64,000 bases of DNA, from contig NZ_JHWC01000001.1 of NCBI RefSeq assembly GCF_000687535.1, positions 1 through 64,000 on the forward strand, given 5' to 3'. This document shows, piece by piece, positions 54,628 to 64,000 of the stretch (within the stretch, counting starts at the first letter, position 1; each line of letters starts with the position of its first letter). The notes beneath the pieces were generated by a model that was not told the DNA's origin, did not search any database, and worked only from the letters and a program-made list of their open reading frames with translations. The position numbers and the translations under genes are program-made. The stretch comes from Helicobacter rodentium ATCC 700285 (GTDB lineage Bacteria; Campylobacterota; Campylobacteria; Campylobacterales; Helicobacteraceae).

Positions 54628-56373
54628 TTATAAAAGCCCCTTTAAGCCCTCTAGTAACAGCCGCACTTCATTCATACCAATATTCCAAAAATCATCACTC
54701 TCAATATCTAAGCCAAAAATCCCCACCAACTCTTTGGGAGACTTGCTACCGCCAAGACTTAAAAACTCCTCGTATTTTGCCACAAAATCTGCTTTATTGT
54801 GGCGATAAACTCCAAAAAGCGCAAAAACCAAAAGTTGCCCATAGCTATACGCATAGCAATAAAAAGGCGTGTGAATAAAATGTGGAATATACGACCACCA
54901 AAGGCGATAATTCGGCGTCAAAACTACGCTTTTGCCAAACATCTTTTGATTCTCCTCCTGCCAAAGATTGCTAAGCTCCTCGCTACTTAATTCACCCTCT
55001 TTTTGATGCACCAAACGTTCAAAATTCGTAAAGACATTTTGCCTAAAAAGTGTCGCAAACACATCTTCTAGCTTCCCTGCATAAAGCTCAATTTTTTGTT
55101 CCTTGCTTAGATTTTCTTTCATTTTCTCAAACAATAGCATTTCCGCAAACACTGAAGCGGTTTCTGCGGTTGTTAAAGGCGTATCGGCATTGAGATACCC
55201 AACCCTATAAGAAAGAGTTTGATGAATCGTATGCCCCAATTCGTGCGCCATCGTAAAGACATCGCGTCTGCGATTGGTGTGATTAAGCATTAAATAAGGG
55301 TGAGCACTCGGCACTGCGCTATGGCTAAAAGCCCCGCCGCGTTTGTTTTCTCTTGGGTGAGAATCCACCCAACCCTCTTTGAAGGCGCGTTGTGCGATTG
55401 CATAAAACTTGGGTGAAAAATCCTCAAAGGTTTTCAAGACGATTGCTTTGGAATCTTGATAATTAAATTCCACCTCCTCCTTGCAAGGTAAAGGCGCATA
55501 GCGGTCGTAATCATAAAGCGTTTCTAAGCCCAAAATTTTCGCCTTTAGGGTGTAATACTCCTCCACGATTCCAACATTTGCATTAATCGTATTCACCATA
55601 GAATCCACACTTTTTTGTGTAGTTTGGTTATCTAAATGTCGGGATTCCTCCAAGTTTGCGTATTTTCTTAGCTGCGTGGTGATTTTTAAATCTTTGCGCA
55701 CGACATTATAAACATAAGTTAATAAATCAAGATTCTGCCTTAATCCTGCACTTAAGGATTCTTGCGCCATTTTGCGCACTTCTCTTTCCTTATCATACAA
55801 GAGGCTTAAGACTTCCTCCTCCCCTACTTCCTTTTGTGCGCCATTCAAAGAAATATTAAAACGCAAATGGCTTAAATGCTCATCAAAAAGCCGTTTGAAG
55901 CTATCCACACCCACAGGTTGCATTTTTAGCAAAATAGTTTCCTCTTGTAAGCTTAATTGGTGCTTAGAATCCTTGCTTAAAAGCTCCAAATAATACCGAT
56001 ATTCTTTGGCATTTTGGATAAAGCACTCTTGCAATGCTGAATCTAGCGCATTAAACTCCAAATCAAAAAACAAAAGCGATTCTTGTGCCTTATTGATTTG
56101 CATTTCACATTCTGCATAAAATGCCCCCTCTTTGGTATTGGAAGCAAAACAAAGAAAGGCATAAGTCATCACGCGCGAAAGCTCCTCGCAAATCTTTTCA
56201 TAGTTTTGCAGACTTTGGTAAAAGTTTGTAGGCGTCAGACTAGCAATTTTATCTTTATAGCTTTCCTCAAAGGCTTTTGCTTTCTCTATACTCTCTGCAA
56301 TCGCATTTTGCAAGGATTCTTTATTTTTAAATAGTGCGGTGAGATTCCATAAATCTTGTGTATTAGACATCAT
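54628..56373 (-). CDS. pepF: M3-family oligoendopeptidase F
   Basis: About 581 residues from ATG 56371-56373, with AAAGGAA upstream (an adjacent ATG is an alternative). The zinc site is HELGHTIHQ with a downstream Glu in TPLTTAETASVFAEM. FSHSAVPSAHPYLMLNH and the C-terminal HFIHTPFYCYAYSYGQLLVFALF are typical of PepF. It cleaves short peptides in the cytoplasm. It heads the minus-strand run ending in cutA. Confidence 0.93.
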   Translation of the reverse strand: MMSNTQDLWNLTALFKNKESLQNAIAESIEKAKAFEESYKDKIASLTPTNFYQSLQNYEKICEELSRVMTYAFLCFASNTKEGAFYAECEMQINKAQESLLFFDLEFNALDSALQECFIQNAKEYRYYLELLSKDSKHQLSLQEETILLKMQPVGVDSFKRLFDEHLSHLRFNISLNGAQKEVGEEEVLSLLYDKEREVRKMAQESLSAGLRQNLDLLTYVYNVVRKDLKITTQLRKYANLEESRHLDNQTTQKSVDSMVNTINANVGIVEEYYTLKAKILGLETLYDYDRYAPLPCKEEVEFNYQDSKAIVLKTFEDFSPKFYAIAQRAFKEGWVDSHPRENKRGGAFSHSAVPSAHPYLMLNHTNRRRDVFTMAHELGHTIHQTLSYRVGYLNADTPLTTAETASVFAEMLLFEKMKENLSKEQKIELYAGKLEDVFATLFRQNVFTNFERLVHQKEGELSSEELSNLWQEENQKMFGKSVVLTPNYRLWWSYIPHFIHTPFYCYAYSYGQLLVFALFGVYRHNKADFVAKYEEFLSLGGSKSPKELVGIFGLDIESDDFWNIGMNEVRLLLEGLKGLL

Positions 56374-56517
56374 ATTTCCTTTAAATTTTTGGAATTTTAC
56401 CATAAAAGCTTTTGATAAGTGGCTAAAACTTGCCCTGCGTGTTTAAAAAACAATGGCATAAAGCATCTAAAAGAAAAGTATCCAAACATATAAAAAATAT
56501 AAAGAGGTCACTTTGTT

Positions 56518-57270
56518 TTATAAAATATTCTTAGACTTTAATGCTTGATAAACAATCTCTTTTCTTAAATGCAACCCCTCTTTTTTAACATCCGCATTTA
56601 AGGCAAAGAAATAAACTTCCTTGCTTGTTTCCACATAACCTACATACCAACCAAGGATTCCATTCCAACCACTCTTAGCCCTAAGCGTGAAAAGTTCATT
56701 TTTCTCTATAATTAGCATATCCTTAACTATGTCAATATTGCTTTTAGGGATTGGGAGATTTTCACTATAAAACTTTTTTAAAAATTCTATCTGTTCAAAG
56801 GCGGATATTTTCAAATCATCATTCAGCCAAAAAGCAGATTTATCTTTCCCCACCCTTTTGTTTCCATAGTTAAATTTTGAAAGATAACTGACATACTTTT
56901 CTTTGGAGATTTTTTGTGAAAATTTCTGATAACACCAAACACAGCTTGTTTGAATTGCGGATTGCAATGTTTGATTCTTGTCCCAAAGCGCATATCCCCT
57001 TACGATTCCGTCCCATTTTATCCTATCGTTTTTTGATATAACAATATTTTCATTCAACGCAATTAAAGTATGGGGTATTTTAAAAGTTGAAGCGGCACAG
57101 AATCGCATATTTGCTCTTTTTTGGTTATAAACATATAATTTGTCGCTCTTAAGCGTTGCAATAACCAAAGTTCCCTTAATATTAAAATCTTTAAAAACTC
57201 TTTCCAATACTACATCGTCAGCATTTAATAAAGCAAACAAGAAAAAGAGTGGGCTTAAAATTCTAATCAT
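56518..57270 (-). CDS. Class D (OXA-type) beta-lactamase
   Basis: 250 residues with a signal peptide (about 1-17, ending LNA). Active-site motifs are complete: Ser61 in STFK (61-64), SCV at 109-111, YGN at 135-137, KSG at 199-201 and FWL near 147-149. It should be a periplasmic serine beta-lactamase opening penam rings; the spectrum cannot be predicted. Such enzymes are chromosomal in several Campylobacter and Helicobacter species. No transposon, integron site or resistance cluster is nearby and base use is like the neighbours, so it looks resident. Confidence 0.9.
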   Translation of the reverse strand: MIRILSPLFFLFALLNADDVVLERVFKDFNIKGTLVIATLKSDKLYVYNQKRANMRFCAASTFKIPHTLIALNENIVISKNDRIKWDGIVRGYALWDKNQTLQSAIQTSCVWCYQKFSQKISKEKYVSYLSKFNYGNKRVGKDKSAFWLNDDLKISAFEQIEFLKKFYSENLPIPKSNIDIVKDMLIIEKNELFTLRAKSGWNGILGWYVGYVETSKEVYFFALNADVKKEGLHLRKEIVYQALKSKNIL

Positions 57271-57326
57271 TATTTTATCAATTTAATACAAGAGGGATAA
57301 AATTACACAAATTAAAAGGAGAGAGC

Positions 57327-57356
57327 CTTTAAGGATTCCTTAAAGAATCCCTAAAG
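57327..57356 (-). terminator. Hairpin after groEL
   Basis: CTTTA-GGGATTC and GAATCC-TTAAAG pair around TTTAAG just past the groEL stop, followed by CTCTCTCCTTTT on the minus strand. A plausible terminator. Confidence 0.65.
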
Positions 57357-57366
57357 AGGAGCGAAA

Positions 57367-59010
<1,644 letters not shown>

Positions 59011-59044
59011 TTATCCTTTTATTAAAATCTCTAAAATTTTCTGT

Positions 59045-59305
59045 CTAAGCAATGACGCCCAAAACATCTTCAAGTTTTAAAATCAAATATTCTTTTCCGT
59101 CTAATTTCACTTCAGTGCCAGAATATTTTCCAAAAACAACTTTGTCGTTCACTTTTACTTCTTTAACTTCCGAACCGATTGCCTTCACGATTCCTTCTAG
59201 TGGTTTTTCTTTTGCATTATCAGGGATAATAATACCTGAAGCTGTTTTTGTGTCTTCTTCTAGTCTTTCTACTAGAACTCTTTCTCCAAGTGGTTTGAAA
59301 TTCAT
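59045..59305 (-). CDS. groES: Co-chaperonin GroES
   Basis: 86 residues. [21 protein letters not shown], the mobile loop around [13 protein letters not shown], and KYLIL-type end [25 protein letters not shown] precedes the ATG. It lacks the long Cys/His-rich C-terminal metal-binding tail that marks H. pylori GroES, a point in favour of an enterohepatic or non-pylori species. Confidence 0.97.
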   Translation of the reverse strand: MNFKPLGERVLVERLEEDTKTASGIIIPDNAKEKPLEGIVKAIGSEVKEVKVNDKVVFGKYSGTEVKLDGKEYLILKLEDVLGVIA

Positions 59306-59346
59306 AAGAATTACCTCCGATTCAAAATATATTTTTAAAACGCGGA

Positions 59347-59375
59347 ATTATAATCTAAATTTTATACCTTGTCAA
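59347..59375 (-). promoter_or_regulatory. Consensus sigma70 promoter of groESL
   Basis: On the minus strand: -35 TTGACA (59375-59370), 17-bp spacer, -10 TATAAT (59352-59347). Both boxes are perfect, predicting a strong promoter that would need a repressor. Confidence 0.85.
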
Positions 59376-59403
59376 TACATTTAGTAAAAAAATTCATTAA
59401 ATC

Positions 59404-59444
59404 TTAGTCTATAAGACTAAATATTAATTAGCCATTAATGCTAA
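59404..59444. promoter_or_regulatory. Two inverted repeats upstream of groESL (candidate heat-shock operators)
   Basis: TTAGTCT-ATA-AGACTAA (59404-59420) is a perfect 7-bp palindrome and TTAGC-CATTAAT-GCTAA (59428-59444) shares the outer bases of a CIRCE element but not the full TTAGCACTC arms. Placed just beyond the -35, they could bind HrcA- or HspR-type repressors; neither regulator is in the window. Confidence 0.45.
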
Positions 59445-59482
59445 ATATTTTTTTATACCTATACTGCAAACTCTTCCGCTTA

Positions 59483-59715
59483 GTTTTAGCCGCTTGTTAA
59501 ATTCTTTTATGGTAAAATTTCCTCAAATTGTAAAGATATGGGGTTTAGGTTTTAGCCGCTTGTTAAATTCTTTTATGGTAAAATAAAAATTAGGAGGCAA
59601 AAAATGAATGAGTTGTTTTAGCCGCTTGTTAAATTCTTTTATGGTAAAATAAACTTGCATCAATCTCATCTATTTCAAGGTTTTAGCCGCTTGTTAAATT
59701 CTTTTATGGTAAAAT
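59483..59715 (+). CRISPR. Type II-C CRISPR array, 4 identical 36-bp repeats and 3 spacers
   Basis: Repeats at 59483-59518, 59549-59584, 59615-59650 and 59680-59715, all identical, beginning GTTTTAGCCGCTTG and ending TTATGGTAAAAT. Spacers are 30, 30 and 29 bp. The repeat closely resembles the Campylobacter type II-C repeat. Its end, TATGGTAAAAT, works as an extended -10 in such systems, so each spacer probably has its own rightward promoter. crRNA sense (spacer then GTTTTAG) matches the adjacent tracrRNA anti-repeat. Confidence 0.97.
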
Positions 59716-59805
59716 ACACTTTCCAAATTATCCTATTTTGCGGTATTTGAAAAGCTTTAAGGGTGTAAAATATCCTAAATGAGTGATTTTTAAGAAAATC
59801 TAAGA

Positions 59806-59811
59806 TATAAT
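59806..59811 (+). promoter_or_regulatory. -10 box of the tracrRNA promoter
   Basis: GATATAAT (59804-59811), a consensus -10 about 7 bp before the anti-repeat, reading rightwards. Confidence 0.7.
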
Positions 59812-59817
59812 CCCACT

Positions 59818-59925
59818 AAGGAATTTAACAAGCAGCTAAAATAAGGGAAGTGAGCTTCCCGCAGGGTTAAGCTAACACAAGGGTGTTAGCCTAGTCAATC
59901 CCTAAGCTCACCCATTTTATTTTTT
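59818..59925 (+). ncRNA. tracrRNA of the type II-C system
   Basis: The anti-repeat AATTTAACAAGCAGCTAAAAT (59822-59842) is the complement of the CRISPR repeat with one mismatch. It is followed by hairpin GGGAAG-TGAG-CTTCCC (59845-59860), hairpin GCTAACAC-AAGG-GTGTTAGC (59871-59890), a strand AATCCCTAAGCTCACCC and a T run (59914-59925). Layout and start (CUAAAAUAAgg) match Campylobacter-type tracrRNAs that pair with crRNA and load Cas9. Ends are approximate. Confidence 0.9.
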
Positions 59926-59945
59926 AGCTAAAGATTATCTCCTAC

Positions 59946-60338
59946 TTAAAAAGTTGATTTATTGTCTCTAAAACATTCTTTAATTGCAAATCTTTTAGTG
60001 TCAAAACCAACCTTCAAAAAAGCGTAAGTTGCCTTGGCGCATTGGCTTTTTTCATTCTCACTTCTTTTTCCAAGCAATAATCGCATATTGTCAAATTGCT
60101 TTTCAGTAAGGATTAATGCCCGAATATGTCCCTTTGGCGGAACAATCAAACCCACTTTATCCAAATAATTATTGGCACTTGCTACACCTTTGCAGATTCT
60201 CATATAAACACTATATTGCAACATCATAAAGCCATCTTTGATAAGATTCTTGCGGAATTTCGCATAATCCTTACGCTCTTTTTTACTACAAGTTGGCATA
60301 TCAAACATCACTAGCACTCTCATAAATTTCTCTTCCAT
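59946..60338 (-). CDS. cas2: CRISPR-associated endoribonuclease Cas2 (type II)
   Basis: 130 residues: MRVLVMFDMPTCSKKERKDYAKF, with the first-strand Asp of the ferredoxin fold, then FMMLQYSVYMRICKG. It begins MEEKFMRVL, as in Campylobacter relatives, so the longer start is kept. With Cas1 it forms the spacer integration complex. It is the last gene of the cas operon and reads towards the tracrRNA. Confidence 0.94.
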   Translation of the reverse strand: MEEKFMRVLVMFDMPTCSKKERKDYAKFRKNLIKDGFMMLQYSVYMRICKGVASANNYLDKVGLIVPPKGHIRALILTEKQFDNMRLLLGKRSENEKSQCAKATYAFLKVGFDTKRFAIKECFRDNKSTF

Positions 60339-60373
60339 TGCTCTTTTCCTCGCAAAATAGCGGCAGTTTTAGC

Positions 60374-61264
60374 TTAAGATTTTCTCTCAAGGCATTTCAC
60401 TACACTTTGCGCACTCACCACACCCGCACGTGTGAGTGGATAAAGCTTATTTTCTACGATAACCGCACTCTGCAAAATACCTGCAAGCTTCACGCGATTT
60501 TGCAAACTTAAGCCCTCCTCTAATTCCCCAACTTCAACCATCTGCACAACAACAGGATCTGCAAAGATTCTATAAGGTTCTATCAAATCATCTGCTAGAT
60601 TAAAAGCATTAAACTGATTTTTATGATTTATCCCAAGTGCAGGATTTAGTCCGCTTACACAAAGGCTTCTTGTAATCACTCCTCGCAGAATCGTATAAGC
60701 ATAATTGAGTGCAGCATTTATCGTTCCCATTTTACTCTCTTCAAAAATTTGCACTTTGCGGGAGAAATTTTTGCCAAAAAGAGCTTTAAAGTAAATTGCC
60801 GCCGCTTTAGCTTCATTATTGCTTGAATCCCCTAGATTCACACTTTTAGCTAAGAATTCTAATTCCTCACTTTCTTTTTTATGGAGCATTTTTAGCAAAA
60901 GGGCTTGGTTATTAATTTTTGCTTTCACGATTTGCTGCCACAAAATCGCCTTTCTTTGTTTGCTCAAGTTAATCTGGGATTGCAACACGCTAAAACTTCT
61001 AAAATGCCCTAAAAATGGCATAAATAGCCCACTTGGCAAATGGGATTCATCGCAGGTAAAAACAACGATTTTATATTGTGCAAACACATTTAGCAGTGCA
61101 TTGGTCAGCGTGATTTGATGCGATTCTAACATCACACATAAAATATCTACAAGCGGAATCTTTACGCTTTCTTTGCCCTTTTGGGCTATGCAAAGATGTT
61201 TATCCTCTAGGCTTAATCGCGCGGGTGTGCTTAAAAATAAGGTGCGAAAGGCTGAATCAAACAT
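60374..61264 (-). CDS. cas1: CRISPR-associated integrase Cas1 (type II)
   Basis: 296 residues. FDSAFRTLFLSTPARLSLEDKHLCI is the type II N-terminus. Metal ligands are visible as Glu in NNEAKAAAIYF, His in GINHKNQFNAFNLADDL and Asp in the latter. It integrates new spacers with Cas2. About 20 bp after cas9. No csn2 or cas4 accompanies it, as expected for II-C. Confidence 0.95.
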   Translation of the reverse strand: MFDSAFRTLFLSTPARLSLEDKHLCIAQKGKESVKIPLVDILCVMLESHQITLTNALLNVFAQYKIVVFTCDESHLPSGLFMPFLGHFRSFSVLQSQINLSKQRKAILWQQIVKAKINNQALLLKMLHKKESEELEFLAKSVNLGDSSNNEAKAAAIYFKALFGKNFSRKVQIFEESKMGTINAALNYAYTILRGVITRSLCVSGLNPALGINHKNQFNAFNLADDLIEPYRIFADPVVVQMVEVGELEEGLSLQNRVKLAGILQSAVIVENKLYPLTRAGVVSAQSVVKCLERKS

Positions 61265-61285
61265 TTCTCGCCCTCCTTTAGAATC

Positions 61286-64000
61286 TTAGCCTTTTCTTTT
61301 AGGACTGCTTTTGAGCTTAATCTCTTGGCGGGATTCAAACTCTGCCTTTTGCACTTCTCCCAAAGGCGAGACTTGGTATTTCTCAAAGGTTTTGAGGTTT
61401 TGGATTCCTATGCTTTTACCCGCCACCTCCTTTTGTGTAGCATTAGAATAAAGAATCTTTTCATTTTCGCTTAAGCCTTCAAATTTATTGTTGTGCTTTT
61501 CTACATTAATTTGCGCATTGGCAGAACCAAAGCTCACAAAATAGCACAACTCCGCCTTTTTCATTTCTTTTTTCTGCACCAAGATCAAATCGTCTTTAAA
61601 AAGTGAGAAGCAAAAATCATAGTTAGAATCCATTTCTATCCAATCTTTAATCACCCCCTCTTTATCTTTGCCTATGGCTACCGCTTTATTGGGCAGGATT
61701 CCCAGCGCAAAATCCATTGTATAGATTGGCACACCATAGAATTTGCCCTTTTTATCTTTAAAAATATCTACGCGCACCATTATGCCATTGCTCACAATCT
61801 TTGTGCCTACTTGGCGGATTTTTCCAAGGCTAATTGCCTTTTCTATACCTTGCTTCCCACCATAACTTTTTAAAAGTTTTTCGTCCTCAAAAGAATAGAA
61901 TGTCTCCTCGTGCAATGCCCCTCTAGCCCTTTTTTTAGGAGGTTTAGAGACAAATATTTCATTAATTTTTTCTTCAACTCTTTGCCTAAAAACTTTTACT
62001 TGAGCTTTATGAAAAGCTTTTTGTTCCTCATATTCCGATTCTGCAATTTGCTTAGCATAGAATTTTGCTTTATTTTGTTCTTGATTTTTCCTAAAATCTG
62101 CAAATGCTTTAATAGTTTTTGCATTCGTGTAGGCTAAGATGATTGCATCCACTGCGTGGTGGAGGTGATTGTTTCTATCCTTATCGCCTAATCCCCAATA
62201 ATGCCGCAAAGTTGTAGTCAAGCTTCCACTTATCACCTCTATATGCTTCTTGCTACCTTTTTCTCCTGCAATATTCACTTCATTTTCGCTTAGTGGCAAA
62301 AACTCCAAACAATCCTTGCTCCATTGACTAGCAAGTCGTGCAATATAACCTGTGTCATTAAGATTCCTAGCAAGAAATCCGCCCTCTTTATCCTTAAAGT
62401 TTGTATTGCTGATTCTGCGCTGCTTTTGCTTGGGAAGTTTTGTGCTAAAGCTTAGAATCCTATCCCATTTTTCTTTATCGTCCCCAAAGGCTTCATAAGG
62501 TGTTTTATTAAGCTTATTTTGATTTTCTTTTGAAAACACAAGCACTTTATTCATATAGCTATCATCAAAACTGCGTGAGTAAGGATAAATATGGTCAATT
62601 TGTAAGGCATTGGAATCCTTTAAATCACTTTCAGTAATCTTATCTCCACTATATACACAACATTCCCCTTGCTCTATCCAAAGCTTCATTTTAAGAATAT
62701 TTGCGCCATTTAGAGGCAGTCCTAGAATCTCGCATTGTTTGATTGCGTTTTGGTTTGCTTCAAAATGCCCTCTTTGTTCCTTTTCATACTTTTGCCTCTC
62801 TTTTGCGCTTAGTTTTGCCTCACGCGTAAATTCTAAATGAATCTTATGCACTGCTCCATATTTTCTTAAAAGCGCGTTTAGCACCTTGCGATACTCACTT
62901 AATGCCCTTGCAACAACCGGATTTGCCAAATAGGGTTCATACTCTTTTAGCGGGATTAAAAACTCGCCCTTTTGTAAATGTTTTTTATGCTCTTGCAATC
63001 CTGCCTTTTGCACCGCCTCATCATAGCGCAACCCCTCATACATAAAGGGCAGAATCCTATGAAGTGCCTTAAGGCTTAAATCAATATGCTTTGCAAAATT
63101 TAAATTGCTTAAGGCTTCTACTTGCTCCTTGCTTAATGCGGGATAGTTTTGTAATTTTTTCGCTAAATTTTCTTTGCTTTTAATGAGGGTAATCTCCGTA
63201 GCAATATTATCTAACTCCTCACGAGCAAACTTGCCAAAGTCTCCACCCATTGCCTTTTTAAAGGTTTTAAGATTCTTTAGCTCAATAAACTTTGCTTTTT
63301 CCGCTTCTTGCACTCCTTTAGTATAGTCAAGCTTGGGATCCTTAGCAAATAAAATCCGCTCATCTAAATGCAAAATCTCACGCAATTTTTTATAACTCAT
63401 CTCGCCTTTATCTAGCACCACCTTTAGAATCTCTTGAATCTTATCTTTGCCATAGGTTTCACCAATGCCGAGATTCTTGCTCTTTTCTTCAAGGTTTTTT
63501 AGGGTGTTGATAATGCGTGTGAGTGTAACAAATTCCATAGCACTTAAGGAATCTTTGGGTGCGCGATTTTCACCCTTATAAAACACACATTCTCCCACTT
63601 TATCCGCAAAACTTTTTAAATCTCTTTGGTAAAAGGCTGTTTCCAAAATTTGGGATTCAAAATTTTCGCTAAAAGTTGCTCCAAAGTCTTTTTGCTTTTG
63701 AAAAATCAGCTCTAACTCTGCCCTTACCTGTTCTTGCGCCACGCAATGCTCGTAATTTTCGCCCTTATTGCGCACATTTTTAAATTCTTTTGTGAGAGTG
63801 TTACCTTTTTTCTCATATCTTTCTTTTTGATAAAATTCTTTATAGAGATATTCGCCCACACTTTTATAACGCTTCGCATTCATTGTTGCTTCATTAACTT
63901 TAATCGCGCTTAACACCTTTCCGGAATCTTTATCGCTTCCTGTTTTTGCGTGTTTATTCCCATAGCCACGATGTTTTGCAATGTGTAAAATTACCCGTGC
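61286..64000 (-). CDS. cas9: Type II-C Cas9 nuclease (N-terminus beyond window edge)
   Basis: 905 residues are visible and the frame runs off the right edge, so the first RuvC segment is missing. The visible part starts ARVILHIAKHRGYGNK, just after the bridge helix; the GTG near 63916 is not the true start. RuvC-II is VHKIHLEFTREAKLS; HNH is GECCVYSGDKI...LQIDHIYPYSRSFDDSYMNKVLVF with catalytic His codon at 62591-62593; RuvC-III is NNHLHHAVDAIILA with Asp codon at 62147-62149. A compact II-C size (about 1000 residues) is likely. The PAM-interacting end is Lys-rich. It should cut DNA guided by the array and tracrRNA to its left. Confidence 0.96.
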   Translation of the reverse strand, partial: ARVILHIAKHRGYGNKHAKTGSDKDSGKVLSAIKVNEATMNAKRYKSVGEYLYKEFYQKERYEKKGNTLTKEFKNVRNKGENYEHCVAQEQVRAELELIFQKQKDFGATFSENFESQILETAFYQRDLKSFADKVGECVFYKGENRAPKDSLSAMEFVTLTRIINTLKNLEEKSKNLGIGETYGKDKIQEILKVVLDKGEMSYKKLREILHLDERILFAKDPKLDYTKGVQEAEKAKFIELKNLKTFKKAMGGDFGKFAREELDNIATEITLIKSKENLAKKLQNYPALSKEQVEALSNLNFAKHIDLSLKALHRILPFMYEGLRYDEAVQKAGLQEHKKHLQKGEFLIPLKEYEPYLANPVVARALSEYRKVLNALLRKYGAVHKIHLEFTREAKLSAKERQKYEKEQRGHFEANQNAIKQCEILGLPLNGANILKMKLWIEQGECCVYSGDKITESDLKDSNALQIDHIYPYSRSFDDSYMNKVLVFSKENQNKLNKTPYEAFGDDKEKWDRILSFSTKLPKQKQRRISNTNFKDKEGGFLARNLNDTGYIARLASQWSKDCLEFLPLSENEVNIAGEKGSKKHIEVISGSLTTTLRHYWGLGDKDRNNHLHHAVDAIILAYTNAKTIKAFADFRKNQEQNKAKFYAKQIAESEYEEQKAFHKAQVKVFRQRVEEKINEIFVSKPPKKRARGALHEETFYSFEDEKLLKSYGGKQGIEKAISLGKIRQVGTKIVSNGIMVRVDIFKDKKGKFYGVPIYTMDFALGILPNKAVAIGKDKEGVIKDWIEMDSNYDFCFSLFKDDLILVQKKEMKKAELCYFVSFGSANAQINVEKHNNKFEGLSENEKILYSNATQKEVAGKSIGIQNLKTFEKYQVSPLGEVQKAEFESRQEIKLKSSPKRKG

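Noticed and set aside
59428-59444. CIRCE element for HrcA
   Set aside because: Only TTAGC...GCTAA of the TTAGCACTC-N9-GAGTGCTAA consensus is present with the wrong spacing, so it is listed only as a candidate operator.
61286-63916. Cas9 starting at the GTG near 63916
   Set aside because: The frame continues in phase to the window edge with conserved Cas9 sequence (HIAKHRGYGNK), so the true start lies outside.

Overview
The window is about 64 kb of AT-rich, gene-dense epsilonproteobacterial DNA, most likely from an enterohepatic Helicobacter. Supporting signs are a single XerH-type recombinase, a tmRNA tag ending in APAYAKVA, a Campylobacter-like type II-C CRISPR repeat, the accD-rlmH-dksA gene order and many short interspersed hairpin repeats. 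The species cannot be fixed from sequence alone. No tRNA or rRNA gene was seen.

Layout. 1-4.0 kb: tail of a surface-sugar transferase-like gene, a coiled-coil protein, xerH with a candidate difH site, and an unknown protein. 4.0-12.7 kb (minus strand): cell wall and division genes (ftsL-like, rsmH, murA), galU, a DUF815 ATPase, clpA-clpS and an EamA transporter. 12.8-24 kb: der, a GT8 glycosyltransferase broken at a G10 tract and a short TG repeat, then purH, an lptF/G-type permease, pth, rplY, tal, serB and ppsA. 24.2-34.5 kb (plus strand): purL, an exported protein, an aminotransferase, an amino-acid-binding lipoprotein, dnaE, a SUI1/YciH-like gene and an rsuA/rluB-type synthase. 34.5-38 kb: a decayed restriction/defence island. 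38-42.2 kb: a 1375-residue GuaA carrying large insertions. 42.5-45.1 kb: a Mu-like prophage remnant. 45.1-51.5 kb: mnmD-like, accD, rlmH, dksA, a membrane protein, a small regulator island, ruvB and panB. 51.5-57.3 kb: tmRNA, cutA, three poorly known genes of redox-like or adaptor-like appearance, pepF and a class D beta-lactamase. 57.4-59.4 kb: groESL. 59.5-64 kb: CRISPR array, tracrRNA, cas2, cas1 and cas9, with cas9 running off the right edge.

Most notable. (1) GuaA is split by two in-frame insertions of whole enzyme domains: two GNAT acetyltransferases inside the glutaminase domain, and a third GNAT plus a Tag-type 3-methyladenine glycosylase between the glutaminase and synthetase domains. 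(2) The restriction-modification cassette lies directly behind guaA and is bounded on its far side by a degenerate copy of the guaA 3' end. Its nuclease gene is intact while its methylase has lost its core. (3) The interspersed repeats have a conserved base and an apical stem that changes sequence but keeps pairing. (4) The CRISPR locus is complete in layout, with a promoter-like element in every repeat and a clear tracrRNA. (5) The prophage remnant keeps a minor head protein with a probable PBECR nuclease-like tail, translationally coupled to a small unknown ORF.

Together the core genes cover purine synthesis (purL, purH, guaA), envelope assembly (murA, galU, permease, GT8), proteostasis (clpAS, groESL, tmRNA, pepF) and DNA maintenance (dnaE, ruvB, xerH). 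The accessory DNA sits mainly at 34.5-45 kb and 49-49.6 kb.
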